64,000 bases of DNA from an uncultured Clostridium sp. (GTDB taxonomy: Bacteria; Bacillota; Clostridia; Lachnospirales; Lachnospiraceae): NCBI GenBank assembly GCA_900539185.1, contig UQBG01000009.1, forward strand, positions 1 through 64,000. The letters run 5' to 3'. Every line of letters starts with the position of its first letter. The first letter of the stretch is position 1. The notes below the pieces were generated by a model. That model saw only the letters and a list, made by a program, of their open reading frames with translations, was not told the DNA's origin and did no database searches. Of this stretch, positions 33,231 through 42,503 are shown piece after piece. The position numbers were made by a program, and so were the translations under genes.

Positions 33231-34124
33231 TTATTCCGTATGCTCCTGTATACTCACCCCCGGATAGTAATAGGTCAAAATGTCCTTATAATCGCTTCCG
33301 TTCTTCGCCATATACTCTGCACCGTACAGGCTCACACCAAGTCCGTGCCCTGTGCCAAGGCATACGATCCGATAGGTATCTCCCATATCTTCTATATAAT
33401 AATTCAGGGACGGCAGTTGAAAACGATCCTGTGCCTCCTCTCCGGTCAGTTCTTCCCCATCACACAGCACTCGTTTTACATATCCATGCTCTGTACTTTC
33501 TTCTATCTTCAGCTCCTGTACCTGAGATTTATCAAGTATTATAATATTCATATAATCCTTTGATTCTACATCATGCGTACTGGGAACCGCAGTCAGATAG
33601 CTTACCGGCTCTCCGAACAGTTCCTCTGCACTTACGGTAGATCCTATACTGGCACGATGATACAGTGCATCAATATAGCCGCCTTCACAGACTAATGTTT
33701 CCCCCACCGTTTCCAGAACTGCCCGTTCCGCTTTTTTCGCATAGGCCTCATACTGTCGCTCTCCCCACAACTCCCTTTGCTGTTCCTCTGTCAGATAGGT
33801 CAGATCCAGATCTGCCTGGTCAATACAGCTGATCCCCTCCATTTTCTTGTAAATGTTTGTCCGCTCTATAACAGCAAGGCTCTTCCACACTTCTATGTCC
33901 TCTGTTCCCTGCAGGATATCCGGCAGCGTTCCCCGCAGATAAGCCTCTACATCTATGGTCTGATACTGCCCGTCCACCTCCAGAGCCACCCGTTTTCCCG
34001 TGTCCAGTTCCTCAACAGTAGCAACTTTCTCCCCTACAGCGCCTGTCAGTACCATGGTTCCGAGATATGGTATCATAACCGCCAGAATCAGAAGTGCAAA
34101 TCCCATGGTGATTCGTTCTCTCAT
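33231..34124 (-). CDS. spoIID: Stage II sporulation protein D (SpoIID)
   Basis: The protein has 297 residues. It has an N-terminal membrane helix (about 5-27), then the SpoIID/LytB domain. The catalytic Glu is likely Glu78 in DIEVWKSLAVIERTN (family pattern FxxEALKAQAVAARTY), and the metal or structural motif GHGLGVSLYGAEYMAKNG (His260) is intact. It is a lytic transglycosylase that trims peptidoglycan during engulfment, with SpoIIP and SpoIIM. ATG 34124 follows GGAG; the frame continues to 34175 without support. Confidence 0.88.
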   Translation of the reverse strand: MRERITMGFALLILAVMIPYLGTMVLTGAVGEKVATVEELDTGKRVALEVDGQYQTIDVEAYLRGTLPDILQGTEDIEVWKSLAVIERTNIYKKMEGISCIDQADLDLTYLTEEQQRELWGERQYEAYAKKAERAVLETVGETLVCEGGYIDALYHRASIGSTVSAEELFGEPVSYLTAVPSTHDVESKDYMNIIILDKSQVQELKIEESTEHGYVKRVLCDGEELTGEEAQDRFQLPSLNYYIEDMGDTYRIVCLGTGHGLGVSLYGAEYMAKNGSDYKDILTYYYPGVSIQEHTE

Positions 34125-34197
34125 ATATTTCTCTCCATTCCGTCCTATATACCGTAGTACTATCTTATTCAACAACAGATGCGATTATACCACTGTA

Positions 34198-34228
34198 AAA
34201 AGGGAGATGAATCTCTCCATCTCCCTTT
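34198..34228. terminator. Terminator after glycogen phosphorylase, bidirectional shape
   Basis: AAAGGGAGATG pairs with CATCTCCCTTT; on the minus strand it is followed by TTTTTAC. A GC-rich second stem (GCCGGCTGACCGGCC, 34232-34251) lies between it and the glgP stop. Confidence 0.7.
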
Positions 34229-34268
34229 CGGCCTCCGGCCGGTCAGCCGGCTTTATTTATTCGGTTTC

Positions 34269-36746
34269 TTACTTTGTCTTCTTTGATGTAGCTGCAGCGG
34301 CTTCCGGAAGCTTTACGGTTACCTTCTCCAGATGCCAGATATCATCTACATATTCCTGAATGGTTCTGTCAGAAGAGAACTTACCGGCACATGCTGTATT
34401 TAACATGGCTGACTTTGCCCATGCAGCTTCATCACGATATGCTGCATCCACTCTTCTGTGTGCATCTGCATAAGAATCGAAGTCCTTCAGTATGAAGTAT
34501 ACATCTTCCTTTGTCAATGCATCATACAGCTCGCGGAAACGTTCCGGATCATCCGGTGAGTAGAAGCCATTGATCAACTGTGTCAGAACCGTACGAACGC
34601 CCTGGTTATTGTTGTAGATATCCATTGGGTTGTAACCACCCTCACGCTCATACTTCATAACTTCATCTGCAGACATACCGAAGATAAATGCATTCTCAAT
34701 GCCAACCTCTTCTACAATCTCTACGTTTGCACCATCCATAGTACCCAGTGTCAATGCGCCGTTTAACATGAACTTCATGTTACCGGTACCGGATGCCTCT
34801 CTGGATGCTGTAGAAATCTGCTCACTGACATCTGCTGCCGCAAAGATGATCTCAGCATTGGATACACGATAGTTCTCAATAAATACAACCTTGATCTTTC
34901 CGTTGATAGACTCATCATTGTTGATAACGTCTGCTACAGAATTGATCAGCTTAATCGTTAACTTCGCTCTCTTATAACCGGCAGCTGCCTTTGCTCCGAA
35001 GATAAAGGTTCTAGGAACCATATCCATACCCGGATTGGTCTTCAGCTCGTTATACAGATACATAACATGTAAAATGTTCAGAAGCTGTCTCTTGTACTCA
35101 TGAAGACGCTTTACCTGCACATCAAAGATGGATCTAGGATCTACATCAATTCCGTTATGCTCCTTAATATAGTTTGCCAGACGGATCTTGTTCTGATACT
35201 TAATGTTCATGAACTCCTGCTGACACTTTGCATCCTCTACATAAACCTTCAGCTTACTGATCTGGCTCAGGTCTGTGATCCACTCATCACCGATCTTATT
35301 CGTTACCCAGTCTGCTAACAGCGGATTACCATGCAGAAGGAATCTTCTCTGTGTAATACCATTGGTCTTATTATTGAACTGCTCCGGACGCATCTCATAG
35401 AAGTCCTTCAGCTCTCTCTTCTCCAGAATCTCCGTATGCAGCTTTGCTACACCGTTTACAGAGAAGGAACCGGCGATTGCCAGATGTGCCATCTTAACCT
35501 GTCCGTCATACAGGATCGCCATATTCTTAACCTTTGACTGATCTCCCGGATACTTTGCTTCAATCTCAGCTACATAACGACGGTTGATCTCTTCGATAAT
35601 CTGATAAACACGAGGAAGCAGTCTGGAGAACAGCTCGATTGGCCACTTCTCTAATGCTTCTGCCATGATCGTATGGTTAGTATATGCACAGGTATGGGTT
35701 GTAATCTCCCATGCCTCATCCCATTCCATGCCTTCCTCATCCATCAGGATACGCATCAGCTCGGCAACTGTAACGGTTGGATGTGTATCATTTAACTGGA
35801 ATACCAGCTTCTTCGGAATATCATGAAGATCACTGTTATTCTCCTTGAACTTCTTAATAGCAGTCTGAATAGAAGCGGAAATGAAGAAGTACTGCTGCTT
35901 TAACCGAAGTTCCTTACCTGCATAGTGATTATCATTTGGATATAATACCTCAACAATGGTTCTGGCCAGATTCTGCTGCTCCACTGCCTGCTGATACTCA
36001 CCCTTATCAAATGAATCCAGATTGAAGTCCTGAATCGCCTCTGCATCCCAGATTCTTAATGTATTTACTACGTTATTGCCATATCCGATAACCGGCAGAT
36101 CATATGGTACCGCACGGATTGCCTGATAACCGTCCTGAATGAAGTAGTTCCGGCCGTTCCGGTTCTCCACACGTACATAACCACCGAACTTTACTTCACA
36201 TGCATATTCTGCACGACGAACCTCAAATGGGTTACCGTCCCGTAACCAGTCATCCGGCTTCTCGATCTGATAGCCGTCTACGATTGCCTGCTTGAACATA
36301 CCATAGCGGTAACGAATACCACAGCCATATGCAGGATATCCTAATGTTGCCAGAGAATCCAGGAAGCATGCTGCCAGACGTCCCAGACCGCCATTACCCA
36401 GTGCTGCATCCGGCTCCTGATCCTCGATTACATTCAGATCAAATCCCAGTTCAGCAAGAGCTTCTTTTATCTCATCATAGAAGGTCAGGTTGATCAGGTT
36501 GTTGCCCAATGCTCTACCCATCAGGAACTCCATAGACAGATAATATACAGTCTTTACATTCTCTTTCTCGTATTCCTTATGAGTTGCGATCCAACGATCA
36601 ATGATGTCATCCTTTACTGCATATGCAACTGCCTGAAACACCTGCTGCTGTGTAGCCTCATCGATCGTTTTTCGATACAGAGTCTTCACATTATTGATGA
36701 CCTCTTTCTTGAATCCTTCTTTGTCAAAGTCGATCTTTTTCTTCAT
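34269..36746 (-). CDS. glgP: Glycogen/starch/alpha-glucan phosphorylase
   Basis: The protein has 825 residues, the normal size. The pyridoxal phosphate site is [13 protein letters not shown] with Lys658; the N-terminal regulatory region and the [32 protein letters not shown]-type block (here [13 protein letters not shown]) are present. It releases glucose 1-phosphate from glycogen or maltodextrin with phosphate. Codon use is highly biased, as for the GH94 gene, suggesting high expression. It is the last gene behind ileS and the LtaS-type gene, 85 bases after the latter. MalQ, its usual partner, is at 47.3 kb. Confidence 0.95.
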   Translation of the reverse strand: [825 protein letters not shown]

Positions 36747-36831
36747 TCCCCTTATTGCCTCCTTAGCATTCTCATCCTATCTTACAAAAACACATACATA
36801 TTTTATCAGAAATGACTGCTTTCTACAATAC

Positions 36832-38892
36832 CTAATCTTTTGTATCTTCCTCGTATGGTATTGTCGGTGGTCCTTCATAAATATACTCTTCTGTCTTGCT
36901 GATCTTCGACTTTCCGGCTGCCAGCTGTCTCACGCAGATCCGGTCACCCGCCTCGACTTCCACATTCTTTGCAATCAGGAAGTTTTCATTCCACATTTCT
37001 GTCTCTTTTTTATCACCATTTACATAGATGTAACTGGCATCGGTAAAGTTCTCACCGGATACATACAGGATGTCGCCGCTGGCCCTTACATCATGAATCG
37101 TAATCGGTTCCAGCCCCATCTCCATATTGGTTTCATCATATGGATTTACCTGCTCGTATATATAACGGTTCCCGTATAGCATGTCATACTCCAGAAGTTC
37201 CAGACCCTTTTCATAGTCCGGGGAATCACTATATTTCTGATGATAACGAGTCAGTATACCTGTATTATAACCAAGACGTTCCATAATATATGCAGTTGTC
37301 TGGAACGAATAAAGATCCCGATCCTGCTTTTCCAGTCCGATATTATCCCACATCACATACGGTGTCTGGAAGGTATTCTGTCCCTCCAGCTCATCATCCG
37401 TAATATCCAGCGTTGGCAGATGATCACCGAAGAAAAATACCACACACGGCTCATCCTGCTGTTCCAGTGCCGCGATCAGTTCACCTACGAATTCATCGGT
37501 ATCATGGATCGCATTTGCATAATAGGTAAACTTATTTGCACGAATCTCATCCGGTTCTCCCGTCATCGTAATCTGCGGAGTCCCGTCCACACCTTCTGCC
37601 GGATATGCACCATGAGAAGCCACCGTTATCGTATATATAAAATCAGAAGTTGGTGTTGTCTCCATTGCTTTTAAGATCTCTCCGGTCAAAACCGAATCAT
37701 CCGGCCAGTCTAACTGATTGTATTCCAGATCATTCATGTATTCCACCGAATCAAAACGATCAAAGCCCAGCTTCTTAAATACCCGGTTCCGGCTGTAAAA
37801 GTTCGCACGGTTATTATGGATCGCCGTACTGACGTAGTTCAACTCATCGAGATCATAACAGATCGACTCGCAGGTTTCTCTCTTTAGCGCCGTCTTATAC
37901 GGATACTCACAGAATCCGAAGTAGTCCAGACTCATGCCGGATATCGTCTCAAACTCTGTATTTGCCGTACCGGCTCCGATCGAAGGAACTGTCACATAGC
38001 CGCTCGAATAGTTCTGCGAAAGCTCTGTCAGATTCGGGATCGGATTCTCCGAAAATGTATAATTTTTCATATTATTTATATTATATACCGACTCCAGCTG
38101 TACGATAATAATGTTCGGCTTTGTCGTAATATGACTGATGTTTCGTCTTCCGACACCTTCCCGGATCGTATTCATCGCTTCCTCCGAATACCCCTTTGGC
38201 TTCTGGATTCCCACATCAAACACACTGCTGACAAAGCAGTAATTGTATCCACAGGCATCGTATACAAAGGATATATTACCCAGATCTGTAGGGATCTTCT
38301 TCATATCCTTCCCCAGTACATTGAATCCATATGCACTACCGAACGCTGCCAGCATCAGCAGCAGATACGGCCACCGCCGGAACTTTCCTTCCAGCTTCGG
38401 TGCCCGGAACCACAGCACGACCGCACCCACGATAATCAGTAAAACCGCTGCAACGATCAGTGCAATCTCCACATTATTCATATACTGATGCAGAATCGAT
38501 GCCACCGACTTAAACAGCTTGATATCTACCGCGGAGAACGGCGTCACCCGATAGCTCAGTACTACATAATTGCTGATTCCTAAAATCAACCATACCAGAC
38601 CGATCAGCAAAACTCCTGTCATCCGCTTCCGGAACAAAAGCGGTATCGTCAGCGTTGCAAATACCATCAGCACATTCAACGCAAACATACCCGGATGAAG
38701 TCCTATGAACCGAAAGGTATCTCCTATGGAGCGCCGGCTGAGCATTTCATTTATAAAATCTATCAAAACTGCCATTCCGGCGATAATCGGAACCGGGTGC
38801 ACATTGATCTGCCCCAGCCCTTTTGCCATAACGCTCCATATCTTCTTGATAACTGTATCCTTCTTCTCGTTCTTCTTTTTTTCCGTACTCAT
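36832..38892 (-). CDS. LtaS-type phosphoglycerol transferase/sulfatase with C-terminal Ig-like domain
   Basis: The protein has 686 residues. Four to five transmembrane helices (about 34-50, 66-86, 92-112, 143-161, 175-190) precede the extracellular sulfatase-fold domain: metal ligand Glu267 (IVQLESVYN), nucleophile Thr309 (GAGTANTEFE), and FFGDHLPTL with Asp/His ligands. This is the layout of lipoteichoic acid synthases. After the catalytic domain, residues about 600-675 form an extra beta domain (DILYVSGENFTDASYIYVNGDKKE) like an IPT/Ig fold, not found in standard LtaS. The gene follows ileS by 15 bases. Confidence 0.88.
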   Translation of the reverse strand: MSTEKKKNEKKDTVIKKIWSVMAKGLGQINVHPVPIIAGMAVLIDFINEMLSRRSIGDTFRFIGLHPGMFALNVLMVFATLTIPLLFRKRMTGVLLIGLVWLILGISNYVVLSYRVTPFSAVDIKLFKSVASILHQYMNNVEIALIVAAVLLIIVGAVVLWFRAPKLEGKFRRWPYLLLMLAAFGSAYGFNVLGKDMKKIPTDLGNISFVYDACGYNYCFVSSVFDVGIQKPKGYSEEAMNTIREGVGRRNISHITTKPNIIIVQLESVYNINNMKNYTFSENPIPNLTELSQNYSSGYVTVPSIGAGTANTEFETISGMSLDYFGFCEYPYKTALKRETCESICYDLDELNYVSTAIHNNRANFYSRNRVFKKLGFDRFDSVEYMNDLEYNQLDWPDDSVLTGEILKAMETTPTSDFIYTITVASHGAYPAEGVDGTPQITMTGEPDEIRANKFTYYANAIHDTDEFVGELIAALEQQDEPCVVFFFGDHLPTLDITDDELEGQNTFQTPYVMWDNIGLEKQDRDLYSFQTTAYIMERLGYNTGILTRYHQKYSDSPDYEKGLELLEYDMLYGNRYIYEQVNPYDETNMEMGLEPITIHDVRASGDILYVSGENFTDASYIYVNGDKKETEMWNENFLIAKNVEVEAGDRICVRQLAAGKSKISKTEEYIYEGPPTIPYEEDTKD

Positions 38893-38907
38893 AACTATAC
38901 TCCTCTA

Positions 38908-41900
38908 TTACAGTGCACTTACCTGAGCAACTCCCATCGTTACCTTCTCACCGTTTAGATTCCATTCTTTTGTAAAGCCACTCATGCTACCCAGTTCGAT
39001 TGCTTCTGCCAGCGTATCTGCCTTGATGCTGTCCGCATTTCTGGTAATGATATCTGCGATCTTCTCATTATTTGCCACATAAACCACGATCTTATCCGTT
39101 ACCCGGAAATCAGCTTCCTTACGCATGGTCTGGATCTTTGATACGATCTCTCGTACAAAGCCCTCTTCAATCAGTTCCGGTGTCAGATTTGTATCCAGAA
39201 CAACCGTTACATAGTTATCCTGCTGGGTAACATGACCCTCGGTCTGTGCGATATCGATCAACAGATCTTCCTCTGCCAGGGATACCGTTACACCGTCTAC
39301 CTCGAAGCTGATTGCACCTTTGCCCTTTAACTCGGCCATCGCTGCATTTCCGTCTACCTCTGACAGATACTTCTTAATGCCGCCAAGCTGCTTACCATAC
39401 TTCGGTCCAACTGTCCGAAGCTGTGGCTTGAAGCTATAAGATGTAAATGCAGATAGATCATCCTTGAACTCTGCCTGCTTTACATTCAGCTCATCTTCTA
39501 TAATCTCAACATAGAACTCTGACAATGCCTTTGCTGCCTTGATATACATCTTTCCGATCGGCTGACGATTCTTGATATTTGCAAGGTTTCTAGCTGCACG
39601 TCCCAGTACAACCACATGCAGAACCTCATCCATCGCTGTCTCCAGCTCTGTATCGATATATGCTTCATTTGCTACCGGGAAGTCACACAGATGAATACTC
39701 TCCGGTGCACTCTGATCCAGTCCGCGTACCAGATTCTGATAGATGTCCTCGGTAATGAACGGAATCATCGGAGCAGACAGCTTGCAGATCGTCACCAGTG
39801 CCGTATACAATGTCATATACGCATTGATCTTATCCTGCTCCATGCCCTTTGCCCAGAAACGGTCACGGCAACGTCTTACATACCAGTTACTCATATCATC
39901 CACAAACTCAGCCAATGCACGCGTCGTCTCAGGAATCTTATATGCACCCAGTGCCGCATCCACTTCCTGAATCACCGTATTCAGCTTTGACAACAGCCAT
40001 TTATCCATAACCGGCAGCTTCTCATAGTCTAACTGATACTTCGTCGGATCAAACTGATCGATCTCTGCATACAGCACATAGAAGGCATAGGTATTCCACA
40101 ATGTACCCATGAACTTTCTCTGGCCTTCCACTACTGCATCCTCATGGAAGCGGTTCGGCAGCCACGGTGCAGAATTACTATAGAAATACCAGCGGATCGC
40201 ATCTGCACCGTACTTATTCAGAGCTTCCATCGGATCAACCGCATTTCCCTTAGACTTACTCATCTTCTGACCGTCTTTATCCTGTACATGTCCCAGAACA
40301 ATGACATTTTTATATGGTGCCTGATTGAACAGCAGGGTTGAAATCGCCATCAGAGAATAGAACCAGCCACGGGTCTGATCCACTGCCTCACTGATAAAGT
40401 CAGCCGGGAAGTTCTCCTTGAAGATATCCTCGTTTTCAAACGGATAGTGCCACTGAGCAAATGGCATAGATCCGGAATCAAACCAGCAGTCGATAACCTC
40501 CGGTACACGATGCATCTCGCCACCACATTTTTCACACTTGAAGGTCACTGCATCGATGAATGGGCGGTGCAGTTCAATATCATCCGGGCAGTTATCAGAC
40601 AATGTCTTCAGTTCTTCAATCGAACCGATCGCATGGCGGTGTCCGCACTCACACTCCCAGATATTCAGTGGAGTTCCCCAGTAACGGTTCCGGCTTACAC
40701 CCCAGTCCTGAACATTTGCCAGCCAGTCACCAAACCGTCCCTTACCGATACTCTCCGGAATCCAGTTTACGGTATTATTATTCTTGATCAGATCTTCTCT
40801 GACCTCTGTCATCTTAATGAACCAGGACTCTCTTGCGTAGTAGATCAGCGGAGTATCACATCTCCAGCAGAATGGGTAATCATGCTCAAACTTCGGAGCA
40901 TCAAAGAGCAGTCCCTGCTTCTCCAGATCGGTTAATACCAATGGATCTGCTTTCTTTACAAAAATACCGGCGTATGGAGTATTCTCTGTCATATTACCCT
41001 TGCCGTCTACGAGCTGTACGAACGGAAGATCATACTTTCTTCCTACCTTCGCATCATCCTCACCAAATGCAGGTGCGATATGAACGATACCGGTACCATC
41101 ACTCATCGTGACATAGGTATCACAGGTCACATAGTGTCCCTTCTTACCCTGCTTTGCAGCCAGATCTGCTGCCACCCGGAACAATGGCTCATACTCCTTA
41201 TACTCCAGTGCAGTACCCTTGAAGGTATCCAGAATCTCGTATGCCGGTGTATCCTCTGTCGCCAGTTTGCCCAAAACGGTATCCAGCAGTGCCTCTGCCA
41301 TGTAATAGGTATAACCATCGGCTGCCTTTACCTTGCAGTAGTTCTCATCCGGGTTCACACACAGTGCCACGTTACTCGGCAGTGTCCATGGGGTGGTTGT
41401 CCATGCCAGAAAATACGCATCCTCGCCAACTACCTTAAACCGAACGACCGCAGACCGTTCCTTTACGGCCTTGTAGCCCTGTGCTACCTCATGAGAGGAC
41501 AACGGGGTACCGCAACGTGGGCAGTAAGGTACGATCTTAAAGCCCTTATACAGCAGTCCCTTTTCCCAAATCTTCTTTAATGCCCACCATTCAGACTCGA
41601 TAAAGTCATTATGATAGGTAACGTATGGATTATCCATATCTGCCCAGAAGCCTACCTTGCCGGAGAATTCCTCCCACATGCCCTTATACTTCCAGACACT
41701 TTCCTTACATTTCTCAATAAATGGTTCCAGACCATATTCCTCGATCTGTTCCTTACCATCCAGCCCTAACAGCTTCTCTACCTCCAGCTCTACCGGAAGT
41801 CCATGGGTATCCCATCCGGCCTTACGGATGATCTTATGCCCCTTCATGGTCTGATATCGAGGAATCATATCCTTGATGACACGCGTCAGTACATGACCGA

Positions 41901-42066
41901 TATGCGGTTTACCGTTAGCTGTCGGAGGTCCGTCATAGAAGGTATAGACCGGACAGCCTTCCCGTTCCTCTACACTCTTCTCAAAGATCTGATTGTCTTT
42001 CCAAAACTGTTCAACCTTTGCTTCCCGTTCTACGAAGTTCAGGTTTGGCGATACTTTTTCGTACAT
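38908..42066 (-). CDS. ileS: Isoleucyl-tRNA synthetase
   Basis: The protein has 1052 residues of the long class I type. It has the HIGH motif at residues 55-58 (KPHIGHVL), the editing domain (TTTPWTLPSNVALCVNPDENY), and KMSKS at 601-605. The zinc-binding site near GHRHAIG and the Cys pair CEKCGGEMHR lie in the catalytic part, so this is the eukaryotic-like long form that often confers mupirocin tolerance; the C-terminus has the extended tRNA-binding region. It is controlled by an Ile T-box upstream. Confidence 0.95.
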   Translation of the reverse strand: MYEKVSPNLNFVEREAKVEQFWKDNQIFEKSVEEREGCPVYTFYDGPPTANGKPHIGHVLTRVIKDMIPRYQTMKGHKIIRKAGWDTHGLPVELEVEKLLGLDGKEQIEEYGLEPFIEKCKESVWKYKGMWEEFSGKVGFWADMDNPYVTYHNDFIESEWWALKKIWEKGLLYKGFKIVPYCPRCGTPLSSHEVAQGYKAVKERSAVVRFKVVGEDAYFLAWTTTPWTLPSNVALCVNPDENYCKVKAADGYTYYMAEALLDTVLGKLATEDTPAYEILDTFKGTALEYKEYEPLFRVAADLAAKQGKKGHYVTCDTYVTMSDGTGIVHIAPAFGEDDAKVGRKYDLPFVQLVDGKGNMTENTPYAGIFVKKADPLVLTDLEKQGLLFDAPKFEHDYPFCWRCDTPLIYYARESWFIKMTEVREDLIKNNNTVNWIPESIGKGRFGDWLANVQDWGVSRNRYWGTPLNIWECECGHRHAIGSIEELKTLSDNCPDDIELHRPFIDAVTFKCEKCGGEMHRVPEVIDCWFDSGSMPFAQWHYPFENEDIFKENFPADFISEAVDQTRGWFYSLMAISTLLFNQAPYKNVIVLGHVQDKDGQKMSKSKGNAVDPMEALNKYGADAIRWYFYSNSAPWLPNRFHEDAVVEGQRKFMGTLWNTYAFYVLYAEIDQFDPTKYQLDYEKLPVMDKWLLSKLNTVIQEVDAALGAYKIPETTRALAEFVDDMSNWYVRRCRDRFWAKGMEQDKINAYMTLYTALVTICKLSAPMIPFITEDIYQNLVRGLDQSAPESIHLCDFPVANEAYIDTELETAMDEVLHVVVLGRAARNLANIKNRQPIGKMYIKAAKALSEFYVEIIEDELNVKQAEFKDDLSAFTSYSFKPQLRTVGPKYGKQLGGIKKYLSEVDGNAAMAELKGKGAISFEVDGVTVSLAEEDLLIDIAQTEGHVTQQDNYVTVVLDTNLTPELIEEGFVREIVSKIQTMRKEADFRVTDKIVVYVANNEKIADIITRNADSIKADTLAEAIELGSMSGFTKEWNLNGEKVTMGVAQVSAL

Positions 42067-42134
42067 GCGCTACTCTTCCTTTCTTACTCTTACTACTACG
42101 CTTCTACTTCTTCGTCTGCTCTATCATCCTGTCA

Positions 42135-42420
42135 GTAATACCAGAAGGAACCTTCGCCTATTAGGACGAAGGTTCCTTCTTATTCGTTATACCACCTAAT
42201 CGCTTCCGGGCTCTGCACAGTCTTAAACGATACCGGCATCCACCCATCTTTCCCTTAACGCTGGAACTACGTCAGAGCCTACTGTCTGTCTTCGGTCTGC
42301 AGCTCCGGAGTGATCTTCACCGCTCTCATACTGGTATCGGGCTTCCACCATACCCGACTCTCTGATCCGTTCTTCGAGTGCTACTGTCTCCTTCTATGCC
42401 TTTCATGGTCTTTATTCATT
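42135..42420 (-). promoter_or_regulatory. T-box leader of ileS (specifier AUC, Ile)
   Basis: Read on the minus strand, Stem I opens near AGAGAGTCGGGTATGGTGGAAGCCCGAT (apical loop with GGTGG) and its specifier loop reads GAAG-ATC-ACTCC, giving codon AUC for isoleucine at 42314-42312, which matches the downstream gene. The T-box sequence AGGTGGTATAACG is at 42197-42185. Uncharged tRNA-Ile should stabilise the antiterminator and allow ileS reading. Confidence 0.9.
42143..42182 (-). terminator. T-box terminator hairpin
   Basis: AGAAGGAACCTTCG pairs perfectly with CGAAGGTTCCTTCT, directly after the T-box. TTCGTCC in the 5' arm is the expected antiterminator partner region. The following T-run is weak (TGGTATT). 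Confidence 0.8.
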
Positions 42421-42436
42421 TAACCAAATCAGTTAC

Positions 42437-42465
42437 ACATTACAATAAGGATATTTATTTGTCAA
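42437..42465 (-). promoter_or_regulatory. Sigma-A promoter of the ileS T-box transcript
   Basis: Minus strand TTGACA (42465-42460), 17 bases, TAATGT (42442-42437), just before the T-box leader. Confidence 0.75.
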
Positions 42466-42503
42466 GGGGATTATTCGCGATCTATCACAATTGTTGCTAT
42501 AGG

